Shown: positions 1-8,428 of the stretch, piece after piece
How the letters are laid out: each line of letters begins with the position of its first letter
How positions within the stretch are numbered: position 1 is the first letter of the stretch
DNA from: Chloroflexus sp. MS-G
GTDB taxonomy: Bacteria; Chloroflexota; Chloroflexia; Chloroflexales; Chloroflexaceae
Length of the DNA: 36,008 nucleotides
Reading direction: 5' to 3'
Assembly (NCBI RefSeq): GCF_000735195.1
Contig: NZ_JPIM01000046.1
Span: 1-36,008, forward strand
Program-made: the position numbers and the translations under genes
The notes under the pieces: generated by a model
Database searches by the model: none
Seen by the model: only the letters and a program-made list of their open reading frames with translations
What the model was told of the DNA's origin: nothing

Positions 1-1
1 T

Positions 2-46
2 GTACAGGGTGAGACACTTGTTGAAATAGAAAGTGCAGAACGATGA
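2..46 (+). CDS. C-terminal end of an upstream gene (partial)
   Basis: From base 2 one frame is open for 14 codons and stops with TGA at 44-46, ending in the residues EIESAER. The stop overlaps the ATG of the next gene in the form ATGA, the usual arrangement for translationally coupled genes. The following SPFH gene has no clear Shine-Dalgarno sequence of its own, which fits coupling. The fragment is too short to assign a family. SPFH genes often follow an NfeD-type gene, but nothing here proves that. Confidence 0.35.
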   Translation, partial: VQGETLVEIESAER

Positions 47-975
47 ACCAAAGACGTCAATCTTTTCCTACGCCGACCATGAGCGGATGGTCAATGTCAG
101 CAATATTCTCCATCATTATCCTGGGGATGGTCGCAGTCTTTATTGTGATCAATTCGGTAACGACCATTGAAGCCGGTACCAGAGGTGTACTGAAGACATT
201 CGGCGAAATTACCGGTGTGCTCAACGAAGGGCTTCACTTTCGCCCACCGTTTATTACCTCCGTCACCATCGTGGAAGTACGCACCCAGCGCTATGAGTCC
301 AATTCAAGCGCAGCTTCACGTGACCTGCAAACCGTAACCACCCAGGTGGTCATCAACTACCGGCCTGACGCCAGCCAGGTTGATCGACTGGTACGCGAGA
401 TCGGTGTAGACTACGAACGCCGCGTGGTTGATCCCGCCATTCAGGAGGCGCTCAAAGCAGCAACAGCACGCTTTACGGCTGAAGAACTGATCACCCGTCG
501 TCCTGAAGTGTCAGATTTGATCCTAAACATTTTGAGTGAACGCCTAACACCCCGTGGGGTCATCGTTGAAAGTGTCTCGATCACCGACTTCAATTTCAGT
601 CCTGAGTTTGCCCGTGCTATCGAAGCGAAGCAGGTTGCCGAGCAAGACGCACTACGGGCCGCACGCGAGCTTGAACGGGCGCGGATCGAGGCCCAACAGC
701 AAGTCGCTCGTGCTGAAGCTGAGGCAAAGGCTCGCCTCGAAATTGCTCGCGCTGAAGCCGAATCGCTCCGCCTGCTCGGTGAAGTCGTTTCTCCGCAATT
801 GCTCCAATTGCGCTTTATCGAACGCTGGGATGGTGTCTTGCCGCGCTTGGTAAGTGGCGATAATGGCCTGTTGACCATGCTGAGCATTCCAAGCGACGGT
901 ATGCTAGGTGATACACCGGCGGCAACCAGACCACGCGATGGTGAGCCGGTGACCGGAACTGCAGGTGGTGAGTAG
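43..975 (+). CDS. SPFH/prohibitin-family membrane protein
   Basis: The 310-residue product has a short cytoplasmic N-terminus, one membrane segment (about residues 19-41) and an SPFH (band 7) domain over about residues 42-195, beginning with the typical TIEAGTRGVLKTFG stretch. An Ala/Glu/Arg-rich coiled coil follows (about 190-245), then a low-complexity tail. Family members form large membrane-anchored oligomers that scaffold membrane microdomains or regulate membrane proteases such as FtsH. Length and order match bacterial prohibitin homologues. The start overlaps the preceding stop by 4 bp. A second SPFH gene lies at 22402-23385. The family call is firm; the client protein cannot be read from sequence. 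Confidence 0.88.
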   Translation: MNQRRQSFPTPTMSGWSMSAIFSIIILGMVAVFIVINSVTTIEAGTRGVLKTFGEITGVLNEGLHFRPPFITSVTIVEVRTQRYESNSSAASRDLQTVTTQVVINYRPDASQVDRLVREIGVDYERRVVDPAIQEALKAATARFTAEELITRRPEVSDLILNILSERLTPRGVIVESVSITDFNFSPEFARAIEAKQVAEQDALRAARELERARIEAQQQVARAEAEAKARLEIARAEAESLRLLGEVVSPQLLQLRFIERWDGVLPRLVSGDNGLLTMLSIPSDGMLGDTPAATRPRDGEPVTGTAGGE

Positions 976-1619
976 AGTTGAAGACCGTTTCGTTGGAATG
1001 GGTAAATACGGCTGCACTTTGTCATCGATCTGGTGCAATCCCACCTTGAGATGGAGAGGTACGGTATCTCGTGCCTCTCCCTAGTAGTGACACTGCGTGC
1101 GGTACATCGTTGTTGAGACGACGGATTCTGCAACACAGAGACACGGAAAATACAGAGATGAATGAAACACCAATGATGAGCCGTCATCGCTCACTGTCAC
1201 GATTTCCAAATGAGAACGTCTCACACGTGTGCAGAATGACTTACCCCGATAATGGCCATCGGTTCTGAAAAACACGCTGACCAGGGCCTTTCAAGGTCTT
1301 CATCTTTTGGTATCACGAGAGCCACTTCGCTGTAACCGAATGGGGAGACATGCACGATGCATGTCATCCATGCGCGAGACGATCCCCGACTCGCGCGATT
1401 GCCCTTGGAGCGCGGGCCTCCGGCCTGCATCCTCCGGCGTGAAGCTGAAATCCGTCGTTTATCCCATCAACAAGCCATCAGGAGCGGGTTCCAATCCCAC
1501 CTCACCCTCCCCCTTCCGCTCCCACAAAGGGAGCGGAAGGGGGTTGGGGAGAAGGTGAGGGGTGTTAGGCGCACGTCGCCGCACAACGTTGAAAACCCCT
1601 ACACGCTGACAGGGAACAG
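976..1619. other. Intergenic region without a credible gene
   Basis: About 640 bases without a convincing coding frame. The open frames here lack ribosome-binding sites and recognisable protein character. A GC-rich 16-mer at 1410-1425 (GCGCGGGCCTCCGGCC) resembles the core of the repeats at 35876-36008. The long hairpin at 1501-1559 is listed separately. I see nothing else in it. Confidence 0.6.
1501..1559. repeat. Long GC-rich palindromic repeat
   Basis: A perfect 15-bp inverted repeat (1509-1523 with 1529-1543; pyrimidine-rich arm CCCCCTTCCGCTCCC) closes a 5-nt loop. Outer arms CTCACC (1501-1506) and GGTGAG (1554-1559) can also pair. There is no T-tract, so it is not a canonical terminator. 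A degenerate element of similar composition lies at 13036-13078, which suggests a dispersed intergenic palindrome. Confidence 0.7.
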
Positions 1620-1648
1620 TTGCAAAATCGTGTCAGTTGTGCTAGTAT
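1620..1648 (+). promoter_or_regulatory. Probable sigma-70-type promoter for the cobalamin uptake operon
   Basis: TTGCAA (1620-1625), a 17-bp spacer and TAGTAT (1643-1648) make a plausible -35/-10 pair. Transcription would start near 1655, just before the first stem of the riboswitch at 1672. It is predicted from spacing and position only. Confidence 0.5.
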
Positions 1649-1671
1649 ATGGGCAATATTGACAAGCTTAT

Positions 1672-1797
1672 ATCGTCGCGGTGACCCGTAGGCCCGGATG
1701 CCAGGGCGTAAAGGTGGAAGCTGGTGCAAGTCCAGCGCTGTGCCGCAACTGTAACCGGTTCTAATACCGGAAGCCAGGATGCCTGCCGCGATGCGAT
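1672..1797 (+). promoter_or_regulatory. Cobalamin (B12) riboswitch
   Basis: The conserved cobalamin-aptamer core is plain: GGTGCAAGTCCAGCGCTG (1723-1740), then GCCGCAACTGTAACCGG, then the B12 box AAGCCAGGATGCCTGCCGCG (1771-1790). The outer P1 stem can form between ATCGTCGCGG (1672-1681) and CCGCG..CGAT (1786-1797). This RNA class binds adenosylcobalamin or related corrinoids and lowers expression when the ligand is plentiful. It heads the 2070-6416 transport operon, so the operon probably imports cobalamin or a precursor. The expression platform appears to be the terminator at 1873-1909. Confidence 0.95.
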
Positions 1798-1831
1798 GAT
1801 GTTCGGCCCTTCTCGAGCTAAGGAGGAGAAC

Positions 1832-1966
1832 ATGCCTGCCGTAGTTTACCCCACTGAACGGGCAGTGTTTATATCCCCAGCTCTCGGAAGAGACTGGGGA
1901 TGTTTTGTTGATGGTTATCATCAACAGCACCATCTGCCCACTACGCCAATTTCCGACAAACAATAG
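1832..1966 (+). CDS. Possible short leader ORF between riboswitch and transport operon
   Basis: An ATG at 1832 is preceded by a strong Shine-Dalgarno sequence, AAGGAGG (1820-1826), and opens a 44-codon frame ending at 1966. The product (N-terminus MPAVVYPTER) matches nothing I know. The terminator hairpin at 1873-1901 lies inside the frame, so ribosomes translating it would be expected to disturb the hairpin. The first ten bases repeat part of the B12 box exactly (ATGCCTGCCG at 1779-1788 and 1832-1841). It may be a regulatory leader, or the SD-like sequence may only be part of an RNA switch. Confidence 0.3.
   Translation: MPAVVYPTERAVFISPALGRDWGCFVDGYHQQHHLPTTPISDKQ
1873..1909 (+). terminator. 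Riboswitch-linked intrinsic terminator
   Basis: ATCCCCAG and CTGGGGAT pair around an inner TCTC-GGAA-GAGA stem-loop (1873-1901), followed by the T-rich stretch GTTTTGTT. It lies about 75 nt after the cobalamin aptamer and about 160 nt before the first transport gene, as expected for a transcription-terminating expression platform. Confidence 0.75.
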
Positions 1967-2069
1967 TGACTATTCGTTGAGCAGATCGCTCGTTCCCAGT
2001 ACCCGATAGCATTTTCTGCTAGCGGCGAAGGATCTCTTGCATTATTTTTTGCATTTTTGGAGGAAAACT

Positions 2070-3359
2070 ATGTATCGTTTAGCACATTACATGCTTTCGT
2101 TTTTCTTCGTCATCTTCTTTATTGGGTGTGGAAATCAGACTGCGACCAGACCTGTGCCAACCGCTGTTCCAACAACGGCATTAGGAGCTATAGGTACACC
2201 AATCCCGACTGCTGTACCTACGGCTACTCCAGACATGCTCACACCACCGCTTACCAACCTTACCGATGAGTGTGTTACTGAGTTCGATCCGGAAGTCGAT
2301 TACTTCCCAGAGAAAGTTACTCTGGAAGAGGCAACTGGTTGGAAGATTGAGTATTTCAACCATTACAAGATCATCACTGTGCTCAATCCGTGGCGCGACG
2401 CTGATGTTCAATTCCGGTATGTCCTGCTTCAGTGCGGCACTCCGCCACCTGATCTAAAAGATAATACGCTACTGATCGAAATTCCGGTACAGCGTGTGGT
2501 GGCAATGTCAACCACACAACTGCCCCATCTCGACGAACTTGGCCTGCTTGATAGGTTAGTCGGTGTCGATAGCTTCCTGTACATCAACAACGAGACCGTG
2601 CGTCAGAAGATCGCTGCCGGAGAGCTGGTGGAAATCGGGAGTGGAGGCCAGGTGAATGTTGAACAAGCTCTCGATCTCAATCCCGATCTGATCATGACGT
2701 ATGGGGTTGGTAATCCTGAGTTCGACGCCCATCCTAAGTTACTCGAGGCTGGTCTAAAGGTTGTCTTGAACAGCGAATACATGGAAAGCACACCGCTCGG
2801 TCGCGCTGAATGGATTAAATTCACCGCAGCATTCTTCAACCAGGAAATGGCAGCCAATAAAGCCTACGCCGCTATCGCTAACCGCTATCGCGAGATAGCC
2901 GCTAAAGCCCGCGAAGTAGCCAACAAACCTACTGTCTTTGCTAATGCTCCGTTTCGGGGAACATGGTATATGCCCGGTGGTAAAAGCTATGTGGCCCAAC
3001 TTCTAGCCGATGCCGGTGCAACCTACCTCTGGGCTGACGATACATCGAGCGGAAGTCAACCACTGAGCTTTGAAGAGGTTTTTGAACGCGCCCAGAATGC
3101 CGATTTCTGGCTGAACCCTGGTAGTGCGAAGAGTTTGAGCGAATTGCAGCAAATAGACGAACGCTTTTCGCAGTTTACCGCCTTTCAGAAAGGCAACGTC
3201 TTCAACAACAACAAGCGATTGAACGAGAACGGCGGCAATGATTATTGGGAAACCGGTGTTACTAACCCTCATCTCATTCTGGCCGACTTGATCAAGATAT
3301 TGCACCCAGAATTACTACCTGATCACGAACTCTTCTTTTACCAACAGCTTGCACCATAG
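2070..3359 (+). CDS. Cobalamin/siderophore-type ABC transporter binding lipoprotein (BtuF-like)
   Basis: The 429-residue product starts with a lipoprotein signal peptide (hydrophobic 8-18, lipobox FIGC with lipidated Cys20), a Thr/Pro-rich linker (about 25-60) and a TroA-fold periplasmic-binding domain with [26 protein letters not shown] and an NPDLIMTYG motif. Such proteins capture cobalamin or ferric siderophores outside the membrane and deliver them to a FecCD-type permease. I chose the ATG at 2070 because GGAGG stands 6 nt upstream; an in-frame ATG at 2037 lacks a site and would put charged residues before the signal. It is the first transport gene after the B12 riboswitch, so a corrinoid ligand is likely but not proven. 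Confidence 0.85.
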   Translation: MYRLAHYMLSFFFVIFFIGCGNQTATRPVPTAVPTTALGAIGTPIPTAVPTATPDMLTPPLTNLTDECVTEFDPEVDYFPEKVTLEEATGWKIEYFNHYKIITVLNPWRDADVQFRYVLLQCGTPPPDLKDNTLLIEIPVQRVVAMSTTQLPHLDELGLLDRLVGVDSFLYINNETVRQKIAAGELVEIGSGGQVNVEQALDLNPDLIMTYGVGNPEFDAHPKLLEAGLKVVLNSEYMESTPLGRAEWIKFTAAFFNQEMAANKAYAAIANRYREIAAKAREVANKPTVFANAPFRGTWYMPGGKSYVAQLLADAGATYLWADDTSSGSQPLSFEEVFERAQNADFWLNPGSAKSLSELQQIDERFSQFTAFQKGNVFNNNKRLNENGGNDYWETGVTNPHLILADLIKILHPELLPDHELFFYQQLAP

Positions 3360-3367
3360 AGGACGGT

Positions 3368-3694
3368 ATGACTAAACCCCATATGAACCCATATTCTCGC
3401 CATATCTTTATCTGTACTGGACACTATTGCGATCCAGACGGCAAAGCAGCACAATTGTACTCACAATTAGCCCACCTGCTTGGGCCGTTAGGGGATTACC
3501 AGAATCCGAACAGAGTCAAGCGGGGCACGACGCCGTGTCTTGGTGTCTGCTCCGCCGGTCCTATTGTCGTGGTATACCCTGAAGGCATCTGGTACCACCA
3601 CGTTGACCAAGTAGTAATTAGACGAATTATTCATGAACATCTGATACATAATAGCCCTGTGGAAGAATATATTTTTCATCGGTTAAAACGATAA
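3368..3694 (+). CDS. Thioredoxin-fold [2Fe-2S] ferredoxin-like protein
   Basis: The 108-residue product carries a FICTGHYC segment near the N-terminus and a CLGVC motif followed by [18 protein letters not shown]. This is the signature of small thioredoxin-like [2Fe-2S] ferredoxins, with four cysteines as C-x4-C and C-x3-C. It sits 8 bp after the binding-protein gene and before the permease. An electron carrier inside a corrinoid uptake operon could reduce the cobalt or help remove the upper ligand after import; that role is inferred from position alone. Confidence 0.8.
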   Translation: MTKPHMNPYSRHIFICTGHYCDPDGKAAQLYSQLAHLLGPLGDYQNPNRVKRGTTPCLGVCSAGPIVVVYPEGIWYHHVDQVVIRRIIHEHLIHNSPVEEYIFHRLKR

Positions 3695-3716
3695 CTTCAA
3701 TCAGTACGAAAATTGT

Positions 3717-4799
3717 ATGGGGAAAATATTCGCTACCACAAACAAATCATCTGTACATTTACACCAACACCTACAGATGGTTATCCTCATCGTCATGTCT
3801 GGTATTACTCTAGTGAGTTTCTTATTAAGCCTCAGTGCAGGATCAGTACCCATTCCATTGGAACAGGTTCTAACAATCCTCTTCCACAAGGAAGCTGAAC
3901 GAGCGACGTGGGTAACGATCATATACGACTTTCGCATACCTAAAGCACTCACCGCGGCGCTAGCCGGAGCCGCACTCGGCGTGAGCGGCCTACAAATGCA
4001 AACCCTCTTCCGCAACCCGCTAGCCGATCCATTTATTCTTGGCATCAGTTCAGGGGCCAGCCTTGGGGTTGCCATCGTTGTGTTAAGCGTTGGTACTGCC
4101 AACACAAGTTTGTTGGCTGTTACCGGACTGTTGAGTAATATTAGCCTGGTAGTCGCCGCCAGTTTCGGTGCCGGTATCGTGATGATTCTTGTTATCTTTA
4201 TAGCTCAACAAGTGCGGAGCAGCATTACTCTTCTTATCTTAGGGCTTATGATCAGTTATGTTACCAGTGCTGTGGTAAGTCTGCTGTTGTACTTTAGTAT
4301 TGCCGAGCGCATTCATGCATACATTGCCTGGAGCTTTGGCAATTTCGGTGGTGTAACCTGGAGTCAACTGTGGGTTCTAGGGCCAACCATCGGTATTGGG
4401 TTGTTCTTGGCTTTCCTTCTGACCAAAGCTCTTAATGCGTTACTGCTCGGTGAGACATACGCACGCAGTATGGGTATGAACATCCAAATGACTAGAAGTG
4501 GGATTGTCCTGAGCAGTGCCGTACTTGCTGGAGCAGTAACCGCCTTTTGTGGTCCAATAGCTTTTCTTGGGGTTGCGGTGCCTCACCTCTGTCGAGCACT
4601 GCTGCGAACGTCAGATCATAATGTGCTGATCCCGGCATGTATATGGGTTGGAGCAACGACAGCCCTTGTCGGCGATCTGATAGCTCAAGCACCAGGGTTT
4701 AGTATTGTCCTCCCCTTAAATGCCATTACATCGCTCGTTGGGGCGCCTATTGTCATCTGGGTTATCCTCCAGCGGTATCGGGGAACCTTTAGCTTATGA
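3717..4799 (+). CDS. FecCD-family ABC permease (BtuC-like)
   Basis: The 360-residue product has about ten hydrophobic segments and the family sequences RIPKALTAALAGAALGVSG, QTLFRNPLADPFILGISSGA and GPIAFLGVAVPHLCR. Such permeases form the membrane channel for cobalamin or ferric siderophores as homodimers. The ATG at 3717 has no strong ribosome-binding site; a later in-frame ATG at 3777, just before the first membrane segment, is possible. The stop overlaps the ATPase start by 4 bp (ATGA), so the two are probably coupled. Confidence 0.9.
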   Translation: MGKIFATTNKSSVHLHQHLQMVILIVMSGITLVSFLLSLSAGSVPIPLEQVLTILFHKEAERATWVTIIYDFRIPKALTAALAGAALGVSGLQMQTLFRNPLADPFILGISSGASLGVAIVVLSVGTANTSLLAVTGLLSNISLVVAASFGAGIVMILVIFIAQQVRSSITLLILGLMISYVTSAVVSLLLYFSIAERIHAYIAWSFGNFGGVTWSQLWVLGPTIGIGLFLAFLLTKALNALLLGETYARSMGMNIQMTRSGIVLSSAVLAGAVTAFCGPIAFLGVAVPHLCRALLRTSDHNVLIPACIWVGATTALVGDLIAQAPGFSIVLPLNAITSLVGAPIVIWVILQRYRGTFSL

Positions 4800-5827
4800 A
4801 CGAACCAGTTTTAACCACTGAGAACTTGCGCATTGGTTACTCTGGCAGAGGCGGGGTACGGCGTATCATTGCCGATCACCTCAATTTAACGCTTCGTAGC
4901 GGTGAAGTTGTTTGCTTAATGGGACCAAACGGCGTCGGTAAATCAACCCTCCTACGAACCCTGATCGGTATGCAACCGCCATTAGCCGGACGAGTGTTCC
5001 TTGATAAGACTGATCTGGCGACGCTCAAACCGCGTGAGATTGCTCGCCGGATTAGTGTTGTTCTCACCGAACGCATTGAGGTTGGTCAGCTTTCGGTGTA
5101 CAACCTAGTTGCCCTTGGGCGCTATCCATACACGAATTGGTTTGGGCGATTAACACCTCACGATGAAGCAATCGTGCAAACGGCAATTGCAGCGACTCAG
5201 GCAGAACACCTCGCTAGACGCTATATCCACGAATTGAGTGACGGTGAACGGCAACGAGTCATGGTAGCACGTGCCCTGGCTCAAGAGCCGCAGGTTATGG
5301 TGCTCGATGAACCAACCGCTTTCCTCGATCTGTCACACCGGGTAGCGATGATGCAACTCCTACGCAGACTGGCCCACGACACGCAACGAGCCGTCATTCT
5401 TTCAACCCACGATCTTGATCTCGCTTTACGTAGTGCCGATATAGTATGGTTGATGACAACTGATGGTACGGTATATTCCGGTGCACCAGAAGATCTTGTG
5501 TTGAGCGGAGCATTTGAAAAGGCTTTCGCCAATTGCGAGATTACCTTTGATCGCTATCACGGCCAATTTCGCTTTCACTATTCTTCAGTGCATCGGGCAA
5601 CACTTCTTGGTGAAGGTCTTATTCGCAAATGGACATCTCATGCGCTTGAACGAATCGGATATCTGACTAGTTCAACAGATAATCCGACAGCGCTACGTAT
5701 TACCATTAGTGGCACTGAACAACAACCTTGCTGGCATATCCAGGCGAAAGGACATCCCGAACGATGTGTGTATTCACTTCACGATCTCGTGACACTGGTA
5801 CGCGAAATGTCGCCGAGTGGCAACTGA
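4796..5827 (+). CDS. ABC transporter ATPase (BtuD/FecE-like) with C-terminal extension
   Basis: The 343-residue ATPase has Walker A GPNGVGKST (43-51), signature LSDGERQR (147-154), Walker B VMVLDEP (167-173) and the H-loop STHD (203-206). It powers the permease encoded just upstream, with which it overlaps by 4 bp. FecE/BtuD ATPases usually end near residue 255. Here about 80 further residues follow (about 262-343, from HYSSVHRATLLGEG to the end), with alternating predicted strands and helices, resembling a small regulatory domain I cannot name. Confidence 0.9.
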   Translation: MNEPVLTTENLRIGYSGRGGVRRIIADHLNLTLRSGEVVCLMGPNGVGKSTLLRTLIGMQPPLAGRVFLDKTDLATLKPREIARRISVVLTERIEVGQLSVYNLVALGRYPYTNWFGRLTPHDEAIVQTAIAATQAEHLARRYIHELSDGERQRVMVARALAQEPQVMVLDEPTAFLDLSHRVAMMQLLRRLAHDTQRAVILSTHDLDLALRSADIVWLMTTDGTVYSGAPEDLVLSGAFEKAFANCEITFDRYHGQFRFHYSSVHRATLLGEGLIRKWTSHALERIGYLTSSTDNPTALRITISGTEQQPCWHIQAKGHPERCVYSLHDLVTLVREMSPSGN

Positions 5828-5843
5828 CAGGAGGTTATTTTTT

Positions 5844-6416
5844 ATGACAACACCATCCTCTTATATCGTTGAAGAACCAGGGAATGGGACACTCGAAATC
5901 TTTCCACTCGAACCAGAAGAGTCAGTACTTACCACGCTGATGACCGAACTGTTTCGTGATCATTGGGACAAGATATATTTTGGTCCACTTATTCAGGGTT
6001 CAGTATTCGAGATCAAAGTTACTCAGCCACCACAGCGAATTGGTATGCTCGATGGGTACCTGACCGTTGATTTCGGAGTCTGGCACTTTCATCTGTGCAT
6101 CGGTGAGCATAAAGGCAGCAAGCAGAAACCTGTCGATCCGGAACTTGCCCGCCATCGGCGAACAGGACGAGCTGAATTTTACCGTCGGCTAAACCCTGAT
6201 GGAACGGTAGGCAGTTGGGGATTACGGCTATTCAATGGTAAGGGTGAGAACCAGATTTATATCTTCTTCCCCAATCCATTTCTCACCGACGACATGAAGT
6301 TCCGCAAGGAGCCTGACTGGTCACGACTGGCATTGTGGGATGATTTACGTCAGCGATATTTAGGACTACCACCCGATCCAAAAGACCGCAGTGGGAAGAC
6401 GATGTACCATGACTAA
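5844..6416 (+). CDS. Conserved-looking soluble protein of unknown function in the B12 operon
   Basis: The 190-residue product has no signal peptide or membrane segment. Its most striking part is a WHFHLCIGEHKGSK segment (about residues 84-97), rich in His and Cys and able in principle to bind a metal or a corrinoid. The tail has many aromatic and charged residues (IYIFFPNPFLTDD). I chose ATG 5844 because AGGAGG lies 9 nt upstream; the frame also opens at 5817 inside the ATPase gene. It follows the ATPase by 16 bp and surely belongs to the riboswitch-controlled operon. I do not recognise the family. Confidence 0.75.
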   Translation: MTTPSSYIVEEPGNGTLEIFPLEPEESVLTTLMTELFRDHWDKIYFGPLIQGSVFEIKVTQPPQRIGMLDGYLTVDFGVWHFHLCIGEHKGSKQKPVDPELARHRRTGRAEFYRRLNPDGTVGSWGLRLFNGKGENQIYIFFPNPFLTDDMKFRKEPDWSRLALWDDLRQRYLGLPPDPKDRSGKTMYHD

Positions 6417-6661
6417 GCGCAGGGTTAAGAGCACCTGAAAGACGTTCCTTTTCGCCGTCATTGCGCATCTCTGGCTTTCGTGCCGATGTAAGCAAAGTGG
6501 AATCTTGCTGAGCTGTTGCCTGACTATACGCCTTGGCGTGTACTGCCCACAGCCTTAGGTGGCGATCATCTTTACCCAACCTTCTTCGCCCACAAAGTGG
6601 AAGAGCAGGAAAAACACCACATAGACATCCTCATCATCTCTTCATTCCGCCAACGAAGACC

Positions 6662-7069
6662 TCAATTCCGCCATTCAGGACGTGGCAGAACACAAGTCAC
6701 CGGACGACTCGATTCTAGGGTATGACTCAGCGGCGTTAACGGTTCAGGGCCAAAAAGTTTCAAACGGGCTGCAGCGTGCCAGAGAAGAGCAGCCAGATCG
6801 TACAGATCACTTTGGCTCAAATGCACACCTATCTCGCGGTACCAGAGCTGCAATGAGCCATCAAGCCGCCGGACAATGCAAAATGGTTCGCTCCGCGCCT
6901 CTTCGAAGTCTGGCTTCCAACACTGAATCAGCGCGAGCAGAGGGAGCAGCTCGGCTGGATGCAGAAAGAGCGCCGCCCGTGCCCAATAGAGATGGATTGT
7001 TCCATGCTCGCACTGAGCGATGATGCGGTTGGCGCTATCGCGAGCCAGGATAGTCAACTTATGACACAT
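6662..7069 (-). CDS. Small protein of unknown function downstream of the iron transporter
   Basis: The 135-residue product begins MCHKLTILARDS and contains a CEHGTIHLYW motif, a Leu-rich helix, and a second conserved-looking stretch (IGVHLSQSDLYDLAALLWHAA). A GGAAGGAGA ribosome-binding site stands before the start, which favours this frame over the overlapping plus-strand frame. It points the same way as the iron-transport genes but is separated from the ATPase by 230 bp. Cys/His at the N-terminus could bind metal. I cannot name the family with confidence. Confidence 0.6.
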   Translation of the reverse strand: MCHKLTILARDSANRIIAQCEHGTIHLYWARAALFLHPAELLPLLALIQCWKPDFEEARSEPFCIVRRLDGSLQLWYREIGVHLSQSDLYDLAALLWHAAARLKLFGPEPLTPLSHTLESSRPVTCVLPRPEWRN

Positions 7070-7299
7070 CGTCTTCTCCTTCCAATTGTCTAGCTTAAAC
7101 AGAGATTAGGCCGACAGCATTACTTGTTGGTTGAATCGCTATATCTTGCCGCAATCATAGTTCACACTCCGGTAAGCATTCCCGCTTTTGCAAAAATCCC
7201 GTACCATCCGACCAATACACTACACTGCGGTCGGCTGCGCAATAGAGAAATGAAGATAAGTTTTATGACTTGCGAAAAGATTTAAATTGCTGCTTTCGG

Positions 7300-8403
7300 T
7301 CAATAAACAAAATGATGATCAGCTATTCTCGAACCTTTAGCGGACATGGATCGGTTGTTCGGAAAACAAACCAGATCGTGACCTGGCCGTAACTCAACCC
7401 GTACTCGCGTACCAGGTGCATAGACAGACGTATGCGGCATCAGGCTGTAGACAGTATGGCCTGACGGTAAAGCGATCTGATACATACAGTGCATCCCTTG
7501 AAAACCAGCACGAACGATATACGCCGTACCTTCCTCGTCTGGATACACCGACAGATCATCGGGACGAACCAGGATATTCACTTCAGAACCCGGAGCAAGC
7601 GAGAGACGTTGCGATAAAAAGCCAAGCTCGGTTTCCAATCCAGCAGACGTTACGTGACCCGAAATAAATGCCGTATAGCCGAAAAACTCGGCAACGAAGT
7701 AGGTCGCAGGCTGGTGAAAAACTTGCTCAGGTGTACCTACCTGCTCGATCTGACCCTGGTTCATAACAGCCACTCGGTCGCCCAGCAGGAGAGCCTCTTC
7801 CTGATCGTGGGTAACGAAGAAGGTCGTAATGTTGATGCCTTTCAGCAGACGCTGGATATGTTCGCGCATTGTTGTGCGTAACCCAGCATCCAGGTTTGAA
7901 AAAGGCTCATCGAGCAGCAGGATATCGGGTCGCGGTGCCAGCGCACGGGCCAAAGCCACCCGCTGTCGTTCACCACCAGACAACTCATGAGGGTAGCGGT
8001 CTGCCAGATGAGCAAGTTGTACCATATCAAGCATTTCGTACACACGCTGTCTGACATCTGCTTTAGACCAGCGGTGAAGGCCAAAAGCTACATTTTTGGC
8101 AATCGTCATGTGTGGGAAGAGTGCATAATCCTGGAATACCAGTCCCACGCGACGTTTTTCTGGTGGCACGAAGACGCCGTTCCCACTTACAATCCGGTTC
8201 TGTATCGTAATGCTTCCTTCGTCTTGCACGTCTAAACCCGCAACCAGACGAAGCAGCGTCGTCTTGCCACAACCACTCGGCCCGACAATGACAAGGAATT
8301 CACCCTGTGACACCTCTAAAGAGATGTCGTTCACCGCTACAATGCTGCCATACCGGCGGGTGACATGGTGTAATTGAAGTCCGGGTTCGGTGCTACGAAG
8401 CAT
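7300..8403 (-). CDS. Ferric-iron-type ABC transporter ATPase (FbpC/FutC-like)
   Basis: The 367-residue ATPase has Walker A GPSGCGKTT (41-49), Q-loop FQDYALFPH, signature LSGGERQR (141-148), Walker B ILLLDEP (161-167), H-loop VTHD (197-200) and a TOBE-type C-terminal domain. It energises the permease encoded immediately upstream. I placed the start at 8403, where GAGGAGA precedes the ATG; the frame extends upstream to 8499 but that would overlap the permease gene and add atypical residues. The partner genes make an iron substrate more likely than the polyamine, sulfate or maltose substrates of other members. Confidence 0.88.
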   Translation of the reverse strand: MLRSTEPGLQLHHVTRRYGSIVAVNDISLEVSQGEFLVIVGPSGCGKTTLLRLVAGLDVQDEGSITIQNRIVSGNGVFVPPEKRRVGLVFQDYALFPHMTIAKNVAFGLHRWSKADVRQRVYEMLDMVQLAHLADRYPHELSGGERQRVALARALAPRPDILLLDEPFSNLDAGLRTTMREHIQRLLKGINITTFFVTHDQEEALLLGDRVAVMNQGQIEQVGTPEQVFHQPATYFVAEFFGYTAFISGHVTSAGLETELGFLSQRLSLAPGSEVNILVRPDDLSVYPDEEGTAYIVRAGFQGMHCMYQIALPSGHTVYSLMPHTSVYAPGTRVRVELRPGHDLVCFPNNRSMSAKGSRIADHHFVY

Positions 8404-8428
8404 CGGAATATCTCCTCTAGCCAAATCT

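Noticed and set aside
441..1187. Long minus-strand open frame over the SPFH gene
   Set aside because: It is Ser/Arg/Ala-rich noise opposite a well-supported coding frame, with no ribosome-binding site or recognisable domain.
6682..7023. Plus-strand 113-codon frame opposite the minus-strand small gene
   Set aside because: The minus-strand frame has a proper GGAAGGAGA site and protein-like hydrophobic pattern; the plus frame does not.
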